This document shows, one piece after another, positions 43,626-55,283 of a stretch of 64,000 nt of DNA. The notes below the pieces were generated by a model, which searched no databases, was not told the DNA's origin, and saw only the letters and a list, made by a program, of their open reading frames with translations. Positions within the stretch are counted from its first letter, which is position 1. Each line of letters opens with the position of its first letter. Source of the stretch: Craterostigma plantagineum (lineage: Eukaryota > Streptophyta > Magnoliopsida > Lamiales > Linderniaceae); assembly GCA_027422505.1 (NCBI GenBank), contig JAPQWV010001597.1, positions 16,418 through 80,417 on the forward strand. Reading direction: 5' to 3'. The position numbers were made by a program, and so were the translations under genes.

Positions 43626-45515
43626 TATTCCCTTCTAATCTTATGGACGTCAGTGTATCGGCGGAGGCTGCGGAGCAGCCCTGTCGGCATTATGAATCTC
43701 TTATTCTGGAACCGTCGTGGGTTGGGCGGACCCGCAACGGTTCATGAGCTCACAAAAATCGCCCGAATACACAGTGTAGATATTATTTTCCCTACCGAGA
43801 CGAAGATTCAGAAGTTTTATTTTGAGGTTATACGATGTAAGATGGACATGCATGGTTTTGCGTTGATGCCGAAGGACGAAAGGGTGGCCTCGCACTCTTA
43901 TGGAAGAAGTCTACACTTATTTCTCTTCACCATTTCTCAAGATTCCATATTGATGCCTATGTCGAAGATCAGGAAGCAAATACGAGTTGGCAGCAGACCG
44001 GTTTCTATGGCGATCCACACGTTACTTGTCGTAAACATAGTTGTGAGCTGCTAAGACGCATCAGTAATGAAGGTAGACATAAATGGTTATGCGCTGGTGA
44101 TTTTAATGAGATCTTTGAACAAGGAGAAAAGAAGGGTGGCCGAAACAGACCGCTGTGGCAAACAACGAACTTTCGAAATGCCCTATCAAATTGCGGTCCG
44201 ACCGATTTGGGCTTTGTCGGGGACCCGTTTACTTGGAATGATAGAGCTATGGCGCCTAATATTATTTTTGAAAGACTTGATCGAGCTTGTGCTACTACAG
44301 ATTGGAGAACCGTATACCCGGAGGCTAGGGTGTTGCATTGCCCCACAAATACTTCGGATAACCAGGCCTTACTTGTTCTGACCTCTCCTAAAGCCCCGCC
44401 AAGATCGAATTGTCGTAGACCTTTCCGCTTTGAGGCTCCGGTGGATTTCGGAGGATCGTTGCTCAGAAATAATTCAGGAATGCTGGGATTGCCAAAATAA
44501 TCTGAATGATGCACCTTCTCTTCAACATCGCATGGATCTCTATAGCTCTCGGTTATCTGCATGGAGTAAGGACATTATGGGAGCATGCACAAGCGCATAG
44601 TGGATCTCGAAGCACGAATTACAGCCATCCGCGCAACTGATATTACTCCCTCGGTCCGAGTTGAGGAAGTGAAGTTACAAAAGGAGCTTCATGACCTTCT
44701 CTGGCAAGAGGAGATATATTGGCGTCAAAGAAGTAAAGTTGAATGGCTTAGTGGGGGTGATCGCAATACTAAGTACTTCCACCGTTGTGCTTCAGCTCGA
44801 TCAAGGACTCGGCTGGGGTGTTGCGTAAGAATCCATCTGAGATTGAGCATGTTCTCACATCGTATTTTGACTCTATCTATCAGTCGGCAGCTCCATCAGT
44901 TTCTGACTTGGATTGTGCGGTCCAGCATGTTTCTCCGAGAGTTACTGAGGCTATGAACTCGATGCTCTTGCTGTGGTACACAAGGGATGAGATCGAAACT
45001 GCCATAGCAGGTATGTTTTCCTATAAGTCCCCAGGCCCCGACGGCTTCCCTCCAATCTTCTACCAGAAATTCTGGGGGATTATTGGTGAGGAAACTTCAC
45101 GTTGTATTCTCGAGTTCCTTAATGATGGCGTTGTCTCAAACCTCTTTTATGATACACATATTGTCCTTATCCCTAAGACCTCTCATCCTAACACAATGGC
45201 GCATTTTCGTCCTATAAGCTTATGTAACGTTCTGTATCGCATTGCTTCAAAGTGTTTTACAAATAGGTTGAAGGATATTATGGACACTGTCATCTCTCCC
45301 TCCCAGTCAGCCTTCATACCAAATCGCCTTATAACAGATAACGTACTTATTGCCTTCGACACCAATCATACTTTGAGACAGAAGAGGGGGCGGGCGAGAA
45401 GGCTATTGTGCACTTGAACTTGATATGAGTAAAGCTTACGATCGAGTCGAGTGGCCTTTTCTCGAAAAGGTGATGCGTAAGTTGGGTTTCAATGATTTAT
45501 TCATACAAAAATTAT
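43626..45515 (+). pseudogene. plant LINE ORF2, 5' part (endonuclease, RT start)
   Basis: The reading starts at about 43,693 with MNLLFWNRRGLGGPATVHEL, the AP-endonuclease N-terminus of plant LINEs. Endonuclease blocks follow in several frames: FYGDPHVTCR, WLCAGDFNEIFEQGEKKGG, GFVGDPFTWNDR and IIFERLDRA. The RT begins near 44,950: YTRDEIETAIAGMFSYKSPG, DGFPPIFYQKFW, LIPKTSHPNTMAHFRPISLC and ALELDMSKAYDRVEWPF (catalytic aspartate). It is broken by frameshifts. At 45,515 it is interrupted by copia 2 and resumes in register at 55,284. No poly(A) end is present in the window. Confidence 0.92.
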
Positions 45516-47332
45516 TGTAGACCTTTTTGGTCCAAATGATTATGAGAGTTTTGATTATTCCAAGTAATTATGTAAATTGGGGGGTACAAATTAGAAAACT
45601 CGATATGCATGTTGTGTGATGTTTAAGTATGTGAACATGTTCGATTAAGCGCTTAAATGTGATTAAACTGTTAAGAAAATCGAAAATTTGTGTGATCTTA
45701 TGCTTAACTGGAATATTCATGTGATCACATGGTTATGAACGTCTTCGCATGAATGGAATTTCGTTGCGTGCTATATATGGAAAATATATCATGTTGAGTG
45801 GTATGCAAACTGTCTGCGAGATTGAGTTATTTTAGGAAAGAGTATCGCTGTGATCACCCTGATATGAATGACTGTACGTTATATATGGAAAAGATATTCT
45901 GATTGAGCTGAAACGTGATTGAGTTATTTTAGGAAAGAATATCGATGTGATCACCCGGATATGAATGACTATGCTGTATATATAAAAAGGATATTCTGAT
46001 TAAGTGCTCACATATGATTGATCTATTTTAGAAAAGAATATGAATGATATATCCGTTGAGTGTGATATTAAATGACTCTTAAATCAGTGAATCATGATCC
46101 TGCTTTCCTTGTGCGACTTAGGATTTATATTTTGGAAAGTGATTAATTGATTGAGCTTATATGTGGTAAGATGCTGATTGAGTCTATTTATGGAATGTGC
46201 TGAAATCGGATGAGATCACCATACATGGAAAATATGCTTTGCATTATACTCAGTAGATCAAATCTTTCTATGTGCGATTGGCTATCATATTTTGGGAACG
46301 AAATCAGTTGTTCGAGCTTACCATTGATAATATGCCGAGTGGAATTATGTATGGAATATGCTGACTAACGGATGAGATTACATTGGAATGAATGTTAATC
46401 TGTGGTATTTATGGTAAGTGATCATGCATGACCGTTGAGCTTAATTGGTTTATTCTTGGGATGATTGTTTGAGTTAATGCACGTGATAATTGAGCTTTCT
46501 CTTGCATATTTTGTGCTTAACTTTCCTTGTGAAGTGTCGAAGCTATTCTTGGGTCTATATTAAAGATAAACACTTCAAGTTGAAGGGTACGAAACGAACA
46601 CACAAGCCTTCGAGTTCCTTAGACTGTTTTTGAGCGTTAACTTGCGAAACAAACTCGTAGTTTGTGTTGAGCTTAATTTGCGAAAATGTACCCGTGAGCG
46701 ATCTTGAGTATCACCCTACCCTAAAACCCTTGTCTTCGGACGTGTTGTGTCTGTGGGCACGTCGAACGCACAAAGGAGCGCGGTTGGAGTCTTTCGCAAG
46801 TGGAGGGACGAATTTGGTGGATTCAGTGGCCCTTCGGTAGCAAGCTGTATCCAGTTGGGGAATAGGTTTTCTGGGTTAATGACGTGGATCGAAACTTGGC
46901 GTGCGACAGCCTAGGTGGAGGTCTAGTTTCCAAAGCGTTTCGGTTGTGTAAGGGTCAATCATTTTATAACCATAATCGGTAATACCTAGTGATTGATTGG
47001 AACTCTTGGGAGGTAACACCCCAAGGACAGGATTTAACCCCAGTTGGGGATATAACATGTATAAAAATCTCGTCTCACTCTACTTTCTGCTATTTAATTT
47101 ACTGCGAGACATACCCGGAACACGCTCTAATATCTAGGTGATATCGTAGCAAACCATTTCTAAAATAACGTGATATTTTGAAATAGGGTTAGGGAGATAA
47201 CATCGATACTCATACTGATTTCAGGGAAATAACACACTCTGCAATATCTTCTAAAGAAAGTATTTTTCAAAGAAGAACAAGCCATTTTTTATAGCCTAAT
47301 TCACCCCCCCTCTTAGGCATATTTACACATCA
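45516..47332 (+). repeat. 5' LTR of copia 2 (1,817 bp)
   Basis: TGTAGACCTTTTTGGTCC to TTTACACATCA. At 46,555-46,565 the TATA region reads TATATTAAAG, one base longer than TATATAAAG in the 3' LTR. Near 46,980-47,060 inverted repeats CCCCAGTTGGGG and CTTGGG..CCCCAAG precede the GTATAAAAATCTCG stretch. The end CACCCCCCCTCTTAGGCAT is shared with the other two copies in the window. Confidence 0.95.
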
Positions 47333-47334
47333 TT

Positions 47335-47346
47335 TGGTATCAGAGC
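47335..47346 (+). promoter_or_regulatory. tRNA-Met primer-binding site of copia 2
   Basis: TGGTATCAGAGC, two bases after the 5' LTR end, complementary to initiator tRNA-Met. Confidence 0.95.
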
Positions 47347-47389
47347 GGGTTACTCAACGAAAGGCCTAACACGCCTGAGTTAAGATCTA

Positions 47390-48126
47390 ATGGCTTTTTC
47401 AAGTGATATAGTTTTGCAGAAGGACAATCCCACTCTAGGCCACCTCTCTTCGACGGAACGAACTATGCAGTATGGAAAAATCGCATGATCGAATTTCTAA
47501 TCGCTGTCGACTACGAGCTTTGGGAGACAATCATCAACGAACCATATAGGGCTGCGAAATCCGATGGAACTCCAAAGGATGCTAAAGATTACACTGCTGA
47601 TGACAAAAAGGGAATCACGTGAAACGCAAAGGCGAAAAACATTCTCGCATGCGCACTCACACTGGAAGAATACATTCGGGTCAGTTCCTGCTCATCGGCA
47701 AAGGCCATGTGGGATATGCTCCAAGTTACTCATGAAGGAACTCAACGAGTAGTGCAAGAAAGACTGGCTCTGCTCACTCATCAGTACGAACTAATCTCGA
47801 TTGAATCTGACGAGAATATAAGCCAGATGTACGCCAGATTCATGGGAATCATCAACCAAATGTTCTCTCTCGGCAAGAAGGTTCCCGACAGTGAACAAGT
47901 GAGAAAAATACCGAGATCACTGCCACGAGAATGGAATGCCAAGGTTACTGCCATCTACGAAGCAAAGGATCTAGAAGCACTTAGCATCTCCAAGCTGATT
48001 GGATCTCTTACATCCTATGAGATGATTCAAACATCAATGAATGAGAAGTCACAGAACAAAAATCAGAAGTCCATTGCATTCAAATCCAAGAAGAATCTGA
48101 TTCTAACGACGAAGGAGAGGACTTAA
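47390..48126 (+). pseudogene. copia 2 gag (UBN2-type), frameshifted
   Basis: The ATG at 47,390 opens MAFSSDIVLQKDNP. After a shift near 47,430 the gag reads RPPLFDGTNYAVWKNRM, FLIAVDYELWETI and, after a TGA near 47,619, ILACALTLEEYIRVSSCSSA with KAMWDMLQVTHEGTQRVVQE (47,707 onward). ISQMYARFMGIINQMFSLGK and LPREWNAKVTAIYEAKDLEA complete the UBN2 capsid domain. It would form the retrotransposon particle. One frameshift and one stop disable it. Confidence 0.9.
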
Positions 48127-48452
48127 TGAACGATCTGGCAATGCTCACAAAAAGAATTGAAAGGTTCCAGCAGAAAAAGAAATTCAAAGGGAACTTTCAA
48201 CAAATTCCAGAACAAGAGCAAGGGAAATCCACGTCTGGGAAGAAAGTTCAGAAGTGTTTCCGATGCAACAAACCAGGCCACTATGCACATGAATGCCCTG
48301 CAACTAGCAATGAGAAATCAAGGAAGCAGAAGGCTATGGTGACGGAATCAATGACTCTGAACTGGAACAAAGTGTGGACGAGGATCACGGTTACATGGCT
48401 GACGAAGATCAGGTATCTCGCTCTTCCTCCATTGAGAAAATTCATATCCTAA
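48126..48452 (+). pseudogene. copia 2 gag nucleocapsid with intact CCHC knuckle
   Basis: A Lys/Gln-rich stretch is followed by KCFRCNKPGHYAHECPA, a complete C-X2-C-X4-H-X4-C zinc knuckle for RNA binding. It overlaps the end of the previous frame, so a frameshift separates it from the capsid part. Confidence 0.88.
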
Positions 48453-49209
48453 ACAGTTTATATGGTTATGAAAGTGACTCATCTGTTTCTGATATAGAAG
48501 AAAGTAAGGAAGATTTGTGTAGGTTACTTCAAAAAGTAGGGAGAAAGATTAAGTCACTAAATTCCTTGAATAAGGAACTGATAAGGCAGCGAGATGAACT
48601 AGCTAAGGAAAAACATGAGGCTGATCTAGAGATGTCACGTTTGAAAGGAGAGTTAGTTACTGCTAAGAACGAGGGAATTCCCTGTGACTGTGAGAAAACA
48701 GAAAAGATAAATAGTGACTTATCCAGAGAGATTGTAGAACTTAAGAACTCCTTAGAGAGGGAAAAACAGAAAGTTGATAGACTCCTTGAGGGTAGCAGAA
48801 CCTAGACATGCTGTTGAATACTCCTAGCAACATTGGTAGGTCAGGGATAGGTTATTCCACTGATGAAAAGCATGTTAAACATTTTGTGACTAAGTTTAAG
48901 TGTTTCTGTTGTGGTAGAAATGGTTATTATGTATACAACTGTCCGTTAAAGAAAGTTGATAAAGCTAAGTATGTTTGCAGACCTAAGAAGTCACCTGTAT
49001 ATGCCACTGTTGTATCTGATTCTAACAGGAGATCACCATCTATGCAAAATGATATCGCACATGTTAACAGAAGTTATTTTCCCGCTAACATGTTAGGACC
49101 CAACAGAAATTGGGGACCTCAGAAGAATAATTCTTTCTACAGGTACGAAGGAAGAATCCCAGTAAGAAAAGTAGGTGGTACCTCGACAGCGGGTGCTCCC
49201 GCCACATGA
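48374..49209 (+). pseudogene. copia 2 coiled-coil spacer and second knuckle
   Basis: After the knuckle the frame 48,374-48,805 encodes a long coiled coil (LCRLLQKVGRKIKSLNSLNK, ELIRQRDELAKEKHEADLEM, REIVELKNSLEREKQKVDRL). The next frame (48,808-49,209) has a knuckle-like KCFCCGRNGYYVYNCPLKK in which the histidine is Y. A similar spacer sits in copia 1. I do not know its role. It ends at the protease. Confidence 0.75.
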
Positions 49210-49380
49210 CAGGTGATATAGGTAATTTTGTGTCGTTGAAGGCGGTAGATGGAAGATATGTTTCGTACGCCAACGACGCAAAAGCCAAAATCGTGGGAGT
49301 TGGTACTGTCGGTAACAATTTAAATATCACCATAGATAACGTATGGTTCGTTAGGAACTTAGAACATATTTAATAAGTAT
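49150..49380 (+). pseudogene. copia 2 aspartic protease
   Basis: WYLDSGCSRHMTGDIGNF at about 49,173-49,226 contains the D-S-G active site, followed by VGVGTVGNNLNITIDNVWFV, typical of copia protease. The frame differs from the spacer before it and a stop occurs near 49,370. Confidence 0.85.
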
Positions 49381-50600
49381 TAGCCAATTATGTGATGATG
49401 GACATACCGTAGCTTTCGCCTAAGATAAATGCTTTGTTAAAAAGGATGATGAGATTGTGTTTAGTGCATCTAGGCATGGTAATATTTACTGCATCACTCT
49501 TGACGATATTGCTAACCAATACGTCAAGTGTCTAGCAGTTACGCAGGATATCACATGGTTATGGCATAGACGTATGGGACATGCTAACATGGAACTAATG
49601 TCTCACATATCATGCAATGAGTTGGTGAGAGGTATTCCAGATATGAAAGCCACCAAGGGCAGGATCTGTAAAGTGTGCCAAATGGGGAAACAGACCAAGA
49701 CGTCCTTTAAGCCTAAGAATGTGATCTCTACGTCCAGACCACTGGAACTGCTGCATCTTGACCTTTTTGGTCCGGTACAGGTTATGTCGTTGAAAGGTAA
49801 ACGATATGCCTTTGTGATCGTAGACGACTATACTAGGTACACATGGGTCTTATTTCTTGCGCACAAAAGTGAGGCCTAGATAATCTGCGCCACTGATTAA
49901 GAATCTAGAAAATGAGAAAGAAATGAAAGTCCGTAAGATTAGGAGTGATAACGGTCGAGGATTTGATAGCAAATCCTTTGCATCTTTTTGTGATGAGAAT
50001 GATTATAGTCATAATTTTCAACCCCTATTACGCCTCAACAGAACGGAGTGGTCGAAAGGAAAATAGAGTATTACAAGAAATGGCTAGGACTGTGTTGAGC
50101 GAATATAATACTCCAAAACATTTTTGGGCCGAAGCTGTTAGTACGGCATGTTATGTCTCGAATAGGATTTTCCTTAGACCGATTATTAAGAGAACTCCCT
50201 ATGAACTTTGGAACGATAAACCCCTAACATAGGATATTTCCATGTATTTGGTTGCAAATGTTTCATTTTGAATGATAGGGATAAAAGAGGTTCGATTCCA
50301 AGGTAGATGAATGGATATTCCTAGGCTACAGCCTTCATTCGAAAGCTTTTAGAGTGTTTAATAATAGGAAGAAGACTGTTCAAGAATCTGTGCATGTTAC
50401 GTTTGATGAATTTCCTAACGCATATGCTACTGAGGAAGGTATAGTTGTGTCTCCTGCAGATATACAGGTTACTGACAAGGAAACGAACGCAATTCCGTTG
50501 GAACTAGATACTAAGTTAGGAAACCTGAAGCTTCAACGAACAACACGCAGAAATTCAAACATGCTTCCAGCCATCCCACTGAACAAGTCATAAGGAATAT
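49381..50600 (+). pseudogene. copia 2 integrase, broken
   Basis: The pre-integrase finger HRRMGHANMELMSH with CKVCQMGKQTK, then LLHLDLFGPVQ (first catalytic D) and YAFVIVDDYTRYTWVLFLAH are in frame at 49,457-49,879. RSDNGRGFD (second D) is near 49,952, and a shifted frame has ENRVLQEMARTVLSEYNTPK (third catalytic residue region) near 50,060. RTPYELWNDK follows. The C-terminal part at 50,354-50,593 is acidic. Several frame breaks disable it. Confidence 0.9.
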
Positions 50601-51660
50601 CACTTCAGGGATCAAAACGAGAGCAACTGCACGAAACGATTTGCTGAGGAATCACATGACGTGCTGTTGTCAACCATGGAACCTAAGACAGTGAATGAAG
50701 CGCTTGACGATGAATCGTGGGTGATTGCCATGGAAGAAGAGCTGGCACAATTTGAAAAGAGCCAGGTGTGGACTCTTGTAGAAAGACCGAACGATAAGTC
50801 CATAATAGGCACGAAGTGGGTGTTTCGCAACAAACTGGATGAGAACGGTAATGTGACACGAAATAAGGCCAGGTTAGTCGCCAAAGGTTATTCCCAAGAA
50901 GAAGGTATTGATTTTCAAGAAACCTTTGCACCCGTAGCTAGGCTTGAGTCAATACGCATTTTACTTGCATATGCATCTTTTAAAAGATTTAAGCTTTTTA
51001 AAACGGACGTAAAAAGTGCATTTTTAATGGTTTTGTAGATGAGGAAATTTATGTCGAGCAACCTCCCGGTTTTGAAAAAGAAATTTTCAAATCACGTCTT
51101 TAGTTAAACAAAGCTTTATATGGTTTAAAACAAGCCCCTAGGCATGGTATGAAAGATTGAGTAGGTTTTTATTAGACATGATATTTACAATAGGAACAAT
51201 AGATAACACTCTGTTTTATAAAGTGCAAAGGGGAATCACATACTACTTGTGCAGATATACGTTGATGTATCATATTTGGCAGCACTGACATCACTCTTTT
51301 CGAGAATTTTTCCAAGTCTATGCAACAGGAATTTGAGATGAGCCTAATGGAGAACTCACGTACTTCATTGGATTGCAAATCAAGCAATTGGATTAACAGT
51401 ACACGAAGGAACTACTTGAAAAATTCGGAATGGCTGATTTCCAAGGTAGTTCCACTCTTATGCATCAGCCGCTAAAATTGACATTGATGAACAAGGTACA
51501 CCTTTTCACCAAACTAAGTATAAGAGGTATGATTGGAAGTTTGCTATACCTTACGGCAAGCAGACCCGATATCATGTTTGCTACTGGTCTATGTTCTAGA
51601 TATCAATCGAGTCCTAGGGAATCTCACTTGACGACAGTCAGCGAATACTTAGATATTTGA
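50601..51660 (+). pseudogene. copia 2 reverse transcriptase, broken
   Basis: [60 protein letters not shown] and [11 protein letters not shown] (first catalytic D) run in frame at 50,661-51,038, then a frameshift. The YVDD site near 51,252 reads IYVD and then shifts frame, so the catalytic pair is disrupted. TASRPDIMFATGLCSRYQSS at 51,430-51,660 marks the RT end/connection. Confidence 0.9.
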
Positions 51661-52171
51661 AGGGAACAATCAATCATGGGTATATGGTATCCAAATTCCA
51701 AGAAATTCCCATTAATGGATACTCGGATGCGGATTACGTCGGTTCTAAGGATGATACGAAAAGCATCAGTGGTACTTGCCAAGTTAGGAAATTCCTTGTA
51801 TCCTGGTCCAGTAGGAAACAAAATGCCGTAGCCTCCACAACTGAAGCAGAATATATGGCCTCAGGAAGTTGTTCTCAGCAAATCATTTGGATGAAACAGA
51901 CCTTGAGTGATTACGGTTTAAGGTACGACCAAATTCCTATTTTTTGTGATAGTACCAGTGCATTAGTATCACTAAGAATCCCGTACACCACTCTCCAACT
52001 AAGCATAGAGAGGTGAAACATCATTTTATTCGAGATCATGTTCAGAAAGGGAATATCAGGGTGAACTTCGTAGGAACTAATGATCAGTTGGCTGATATCT
52101 TCACGAAACCCCTTATTGAGAGTAGATTCTGTGATATCCGTGACCGATTAGGAATTATTGAGCTTAAATAG
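51657..52171 (+). pseudogene. copia 2 RNase H
   Basis: SDADYVGSKDDTKSISGTCQ, SSRKQNAVASTTEAEYMASG and FCDSTSALVSL keep the D, E and D residues of copia RNase H (51,657-51,990). A frameshift follows, and the C-terminus HREVKHHFIRDHVQKGNI with NDQLADIFTKPL is readable to the stop near 52,170. It removes RNA from the RNA-DNA hybrid. Confidence 0.9.
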
Positions 52172-53479
52172 GAAAGGTGACTAGATATGTTAGCCTTTAG
52201 TATTTCCTTGATCTTATCCTTTAGGATCTCTGCGATTTTATTCCTTGATTCTGTTAATAAGATCTTCATTTAATTCCTTCCAATGGGCAGTTTCCTTATC
52301 CAGCCATGATCTTGAAATTCAAATTTTGAACTTTTCCTTATCTGCCTCACGTGTGATCGATATCACATCTCTCCAAAATCCTTTCCATTCTTATCCAAGA
52401 AGTTTTCGGCCTTTCTAACCATCCGATCTCTTCTTTATTCAATTCATTCAACCCTAAGTCTTTCACTTCATTATTTCGCTCCTCAATCCTTCGATCTCAA
52501 TCGTGACGAAACCAAAGCAGACAAGAAAGCGAAGCCTGCTCTGATCAAATCCCAATCTCTTCGAAAGCCACTCGTTCGAAATCAGGAAGCAACGACGAGC
52601 ATGGAACCATAGTTGATTTGAGACGGAGTATCAAAGGCATCAAGGATGATAGCAGGAAGAAATTCGATGAGATCTCATGGCACTTTAAAAGGGTTAAAAA
52701 AGTTTGTGAAGGAGATCTCCACGGTTTCTGAATGTCACTGATTCTCATATGCCTCATCTGATGGTGATTCCAGCCCTTAGAACTTCTATCCCAGTGATCT
52801 CCTAGATCTGGTATGCCTAATTCCCGTCTGCGCTTAGTACTAAGTTGTTTTACTTTGCTGGTTTTTTGGGTTAGTAAGTTGAGGTAAGTTGCACGTTTTT
52901 GGTAAGTTAGTGGTGTTTTGGATCCCTCCTTTTTGATGCTGAAGGGGGAAAACTTAGGGAATTTAATGCCATGATCTGGTATGCCGTGTTTTGGTTCGGT
53001 GTGGGTCGTTCATTTTGTTATCTTGGAATGCTATATATAATCGGCTTGCTTGCTTTTATATGCTTATGTGTTAATCCCCTGTTCTTGAGTTTGATGATTT
53101 GTTAAGGATTAAGGAATTCCGCACATAGGCAGGGGGAGCAAACTGATGTGATGTGATAGCTTGAGACATTCCATGATAACTTGCGACATTCCATGGTATT
53201 GTGACATTCCGTATGATATGATCCGAAAATGTGTGACATTCCATGGTGAGTTGTGACATTTCATATGATATGACCTGGTAATTGCTATATGTTTTTGCTG
53301 ATGTGCTTTACATGGGAATACTAGCAATTGACAGGGGGAGCAATTCTTCGAAATTTGATAAAATTATCTGCTCTGATCATATGTCGCATGCTGTGATACT
53401 TAAACATGCTACGTGCGTAAATGGCTTCATATCGAGTGTACTCATATGCTTAAGATAGGCATTAATTACGTGTCATCAT
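52172..53479 (+). other. copia 2 long 3' untranslated region with repeats
   Basis: About 1.3 kb lies between the pol stop and the LTR. No clear ORF is present. Five GACATTCCATGG variants with ATGATATGA spacers lie at about 53,150-53,275. AGGGGGAGCAA occurs twice (53,130 and 53,331), resembling polypurine tracts. Some long copia elements have an extra gene here; none is readable. Confidence 0.6.
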
Positions 53480-53492
53480 AAAAAAGGGGAGA
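53480..53492 (+). promoter_or_regulatory. polypurine tract of copia 2
   Basis: AAAAAAGGGGAGA immediately before the TGTAGACTTTTTTGGTCC start of the 3' LTR. Confidence 0.9.
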
Positions 53493-53493
53493 T

Positions 53494-55283
53494 TGTAGAC
53501 TTTTTTGGTCCAAATGATTATGAGAGTTTTGATTATTCCAAGTAATTATGTAAATTGGGGGTTACAAATTAGAAACTCGATATGCATGTTGTGTGATGTT
53601 TAAGTATGTGAAAATGTTCGATTAAGCGCTTAAATGAGATTAAACTGTTAAGAAAATCGAAATTTGTGTGATCTTATGCTTAACTAGAACATTCATGTGA
53701 TCACATGGTTATGAACGTCTTCGCATGAATGGAATCTCGTTGCGTGCTATATATGGAAAATATATCATGTTTGAGTGATATGCAAACTGTCTGCGAGATT
53801 GAGTTATTTTAGGAAAGAGTATCGCTGTGATCACCCTGATATAATGACTGTATGTTATATATGGAAAAGATATTCTGATTGAGCTGAAACGTGATTGAGT
53901 GATTTTAGGAAAGAATATCGATGTGATCACCCGGATATGAATGACTATGGTGTATATATGAAAAGGATATTCTGATTAAGTGCTTACATATGATTGATCT
54001 ATTTTAGGAAAGAATGAATGATATATCCGTTGAGTGTGATATTAAATGACTCTTAAATCAGTGAATGATGATCCTGCTTTCCTTGTGAGACTTAGGATTT
54101 ATATTTTGGAAAGTGATTAATTGATTGAGCTTATATGTGGTAAGATGCTGATTGAATGTGCTGAAATCGTATGAGATCACCATACATGGAAAATATGCTT
54201 TGCATTATACTCTAGTAGATCAAATCTTTCTATGTGCGATTGGCTATCATATTTTGGGAATGAAATCAGACGTGTGAGCTTACCATTGATAATATGCCGA
54301 GTGGAATTATATATGGAATATGCTGACCAACGGATGAGATTACATTGGAATGAATGTTAATATGTGGTATTTATGGTAAGTGATCATGCATGACCGATGA
54401 GCTTAATTGGTTTATTATTGGCATGATTGTTGAGTTAATGCACTGATAACTGAGCTTTCTCTTGCATATTTTGTGCTTAACTTTCCTTGTGAAGTGTCGA
54501 AGCTATTCTTGGGTCTATATAAAGATAAACACTTCACGTTGAAGGTACGAAAGGAACACACAAGCCTTCGAGTTCCTTAGACTGTTTTTGAGCGTTAACT
54601 TGCGAAAAACATATAGTTTGTGTTGAGCTTAATTTGCGAATCTGTACCCGTGACGATCTTGAGTATCAACCTACCCTAAACCCTTGTATTCGGACATGTT
54701 TTGTCTGCGGGCACGTCGAACGCAACAAAGGAGCGCGGTTGGAGTCTTTCGCACGTGGAGGGACAAATTTGGTGGATTCGGTGGCCCTTCGGTAGCAAGC
54801 TGTATCCAGTCGGGGAATAGGTTTCCTGGGTTAACGACGTGGATCGAAACTGCGTGTGACAGCCTAGTGGAGGTTTAGTTTCCAAAGCCGCTTCGGTTGT
54901 GTAAGGGTCAATCATTTTGTAACCATAACCGGTAATACCTAGTGATATTGGAGCTCTTGGGGAGATAACACCCCAAGGACAGGATTTACCCCTGTTGGGG
55001 ATATAACCTGTATAAAATCTCGTCTTACTCTACTTTCTGCTATTTACTTTACTGTGAGACAAACCCGAAACATGCGCTAATATTTAGGTGATATCGTAGC
55101 AACCATTTCCGAAACTAACGTGATATTTTGAAACAGGGTTAGGGAGATAACATCGATACTCATACTGATTTCAGGGAAATAACACACTCTGCATATCTTC
55201 TTAAAGAAAGTATTTTTCAAAGAAGAACAAGCCATTTTTTTATAGCCTAATTCACCCCCTTCTTAGGCATATTTTACACTTCA
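53494..55283 (+). repeat. 3' LTR of copia 2 (1,790 bp)
   Basis: It starts TGTAGACTTTTTTGGTCC and ends TTTTACACTTCA, followed by ATTAT target duplication. It is nearly identical in order and sequence to 45,516-47,332. An intact TATATAAAG box is at 54,515-54,523. CTTGGGG..CCCCAAG and CCCCTGTTGGGG inverted repeats lie near 54,957-55,000. Confidence 0.95.

Larger units (their letters stand above)
45516..55283 (+). mobile_element. full-length Ty1/copia retrotransposon 2 (9.77 kb)
   Basis: This has two long LTRs (45,516-47,332; 53,494-55,283), a tRNA-Met primer site, gag-protease-integrase-RT-RNase H order and a polypurine tract. It is flanked by a perfect 5-bp target duplication ATTAT (45,511-45,515 and 55,284-55,288). 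Removing it and one ATTAT copy restores the LINE reading frame. LTRs differ by only a few percent in the stretches I compared. The coding region has several frameshifts and stops, so this copy is not autonomous now. Confidence 0.95.
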
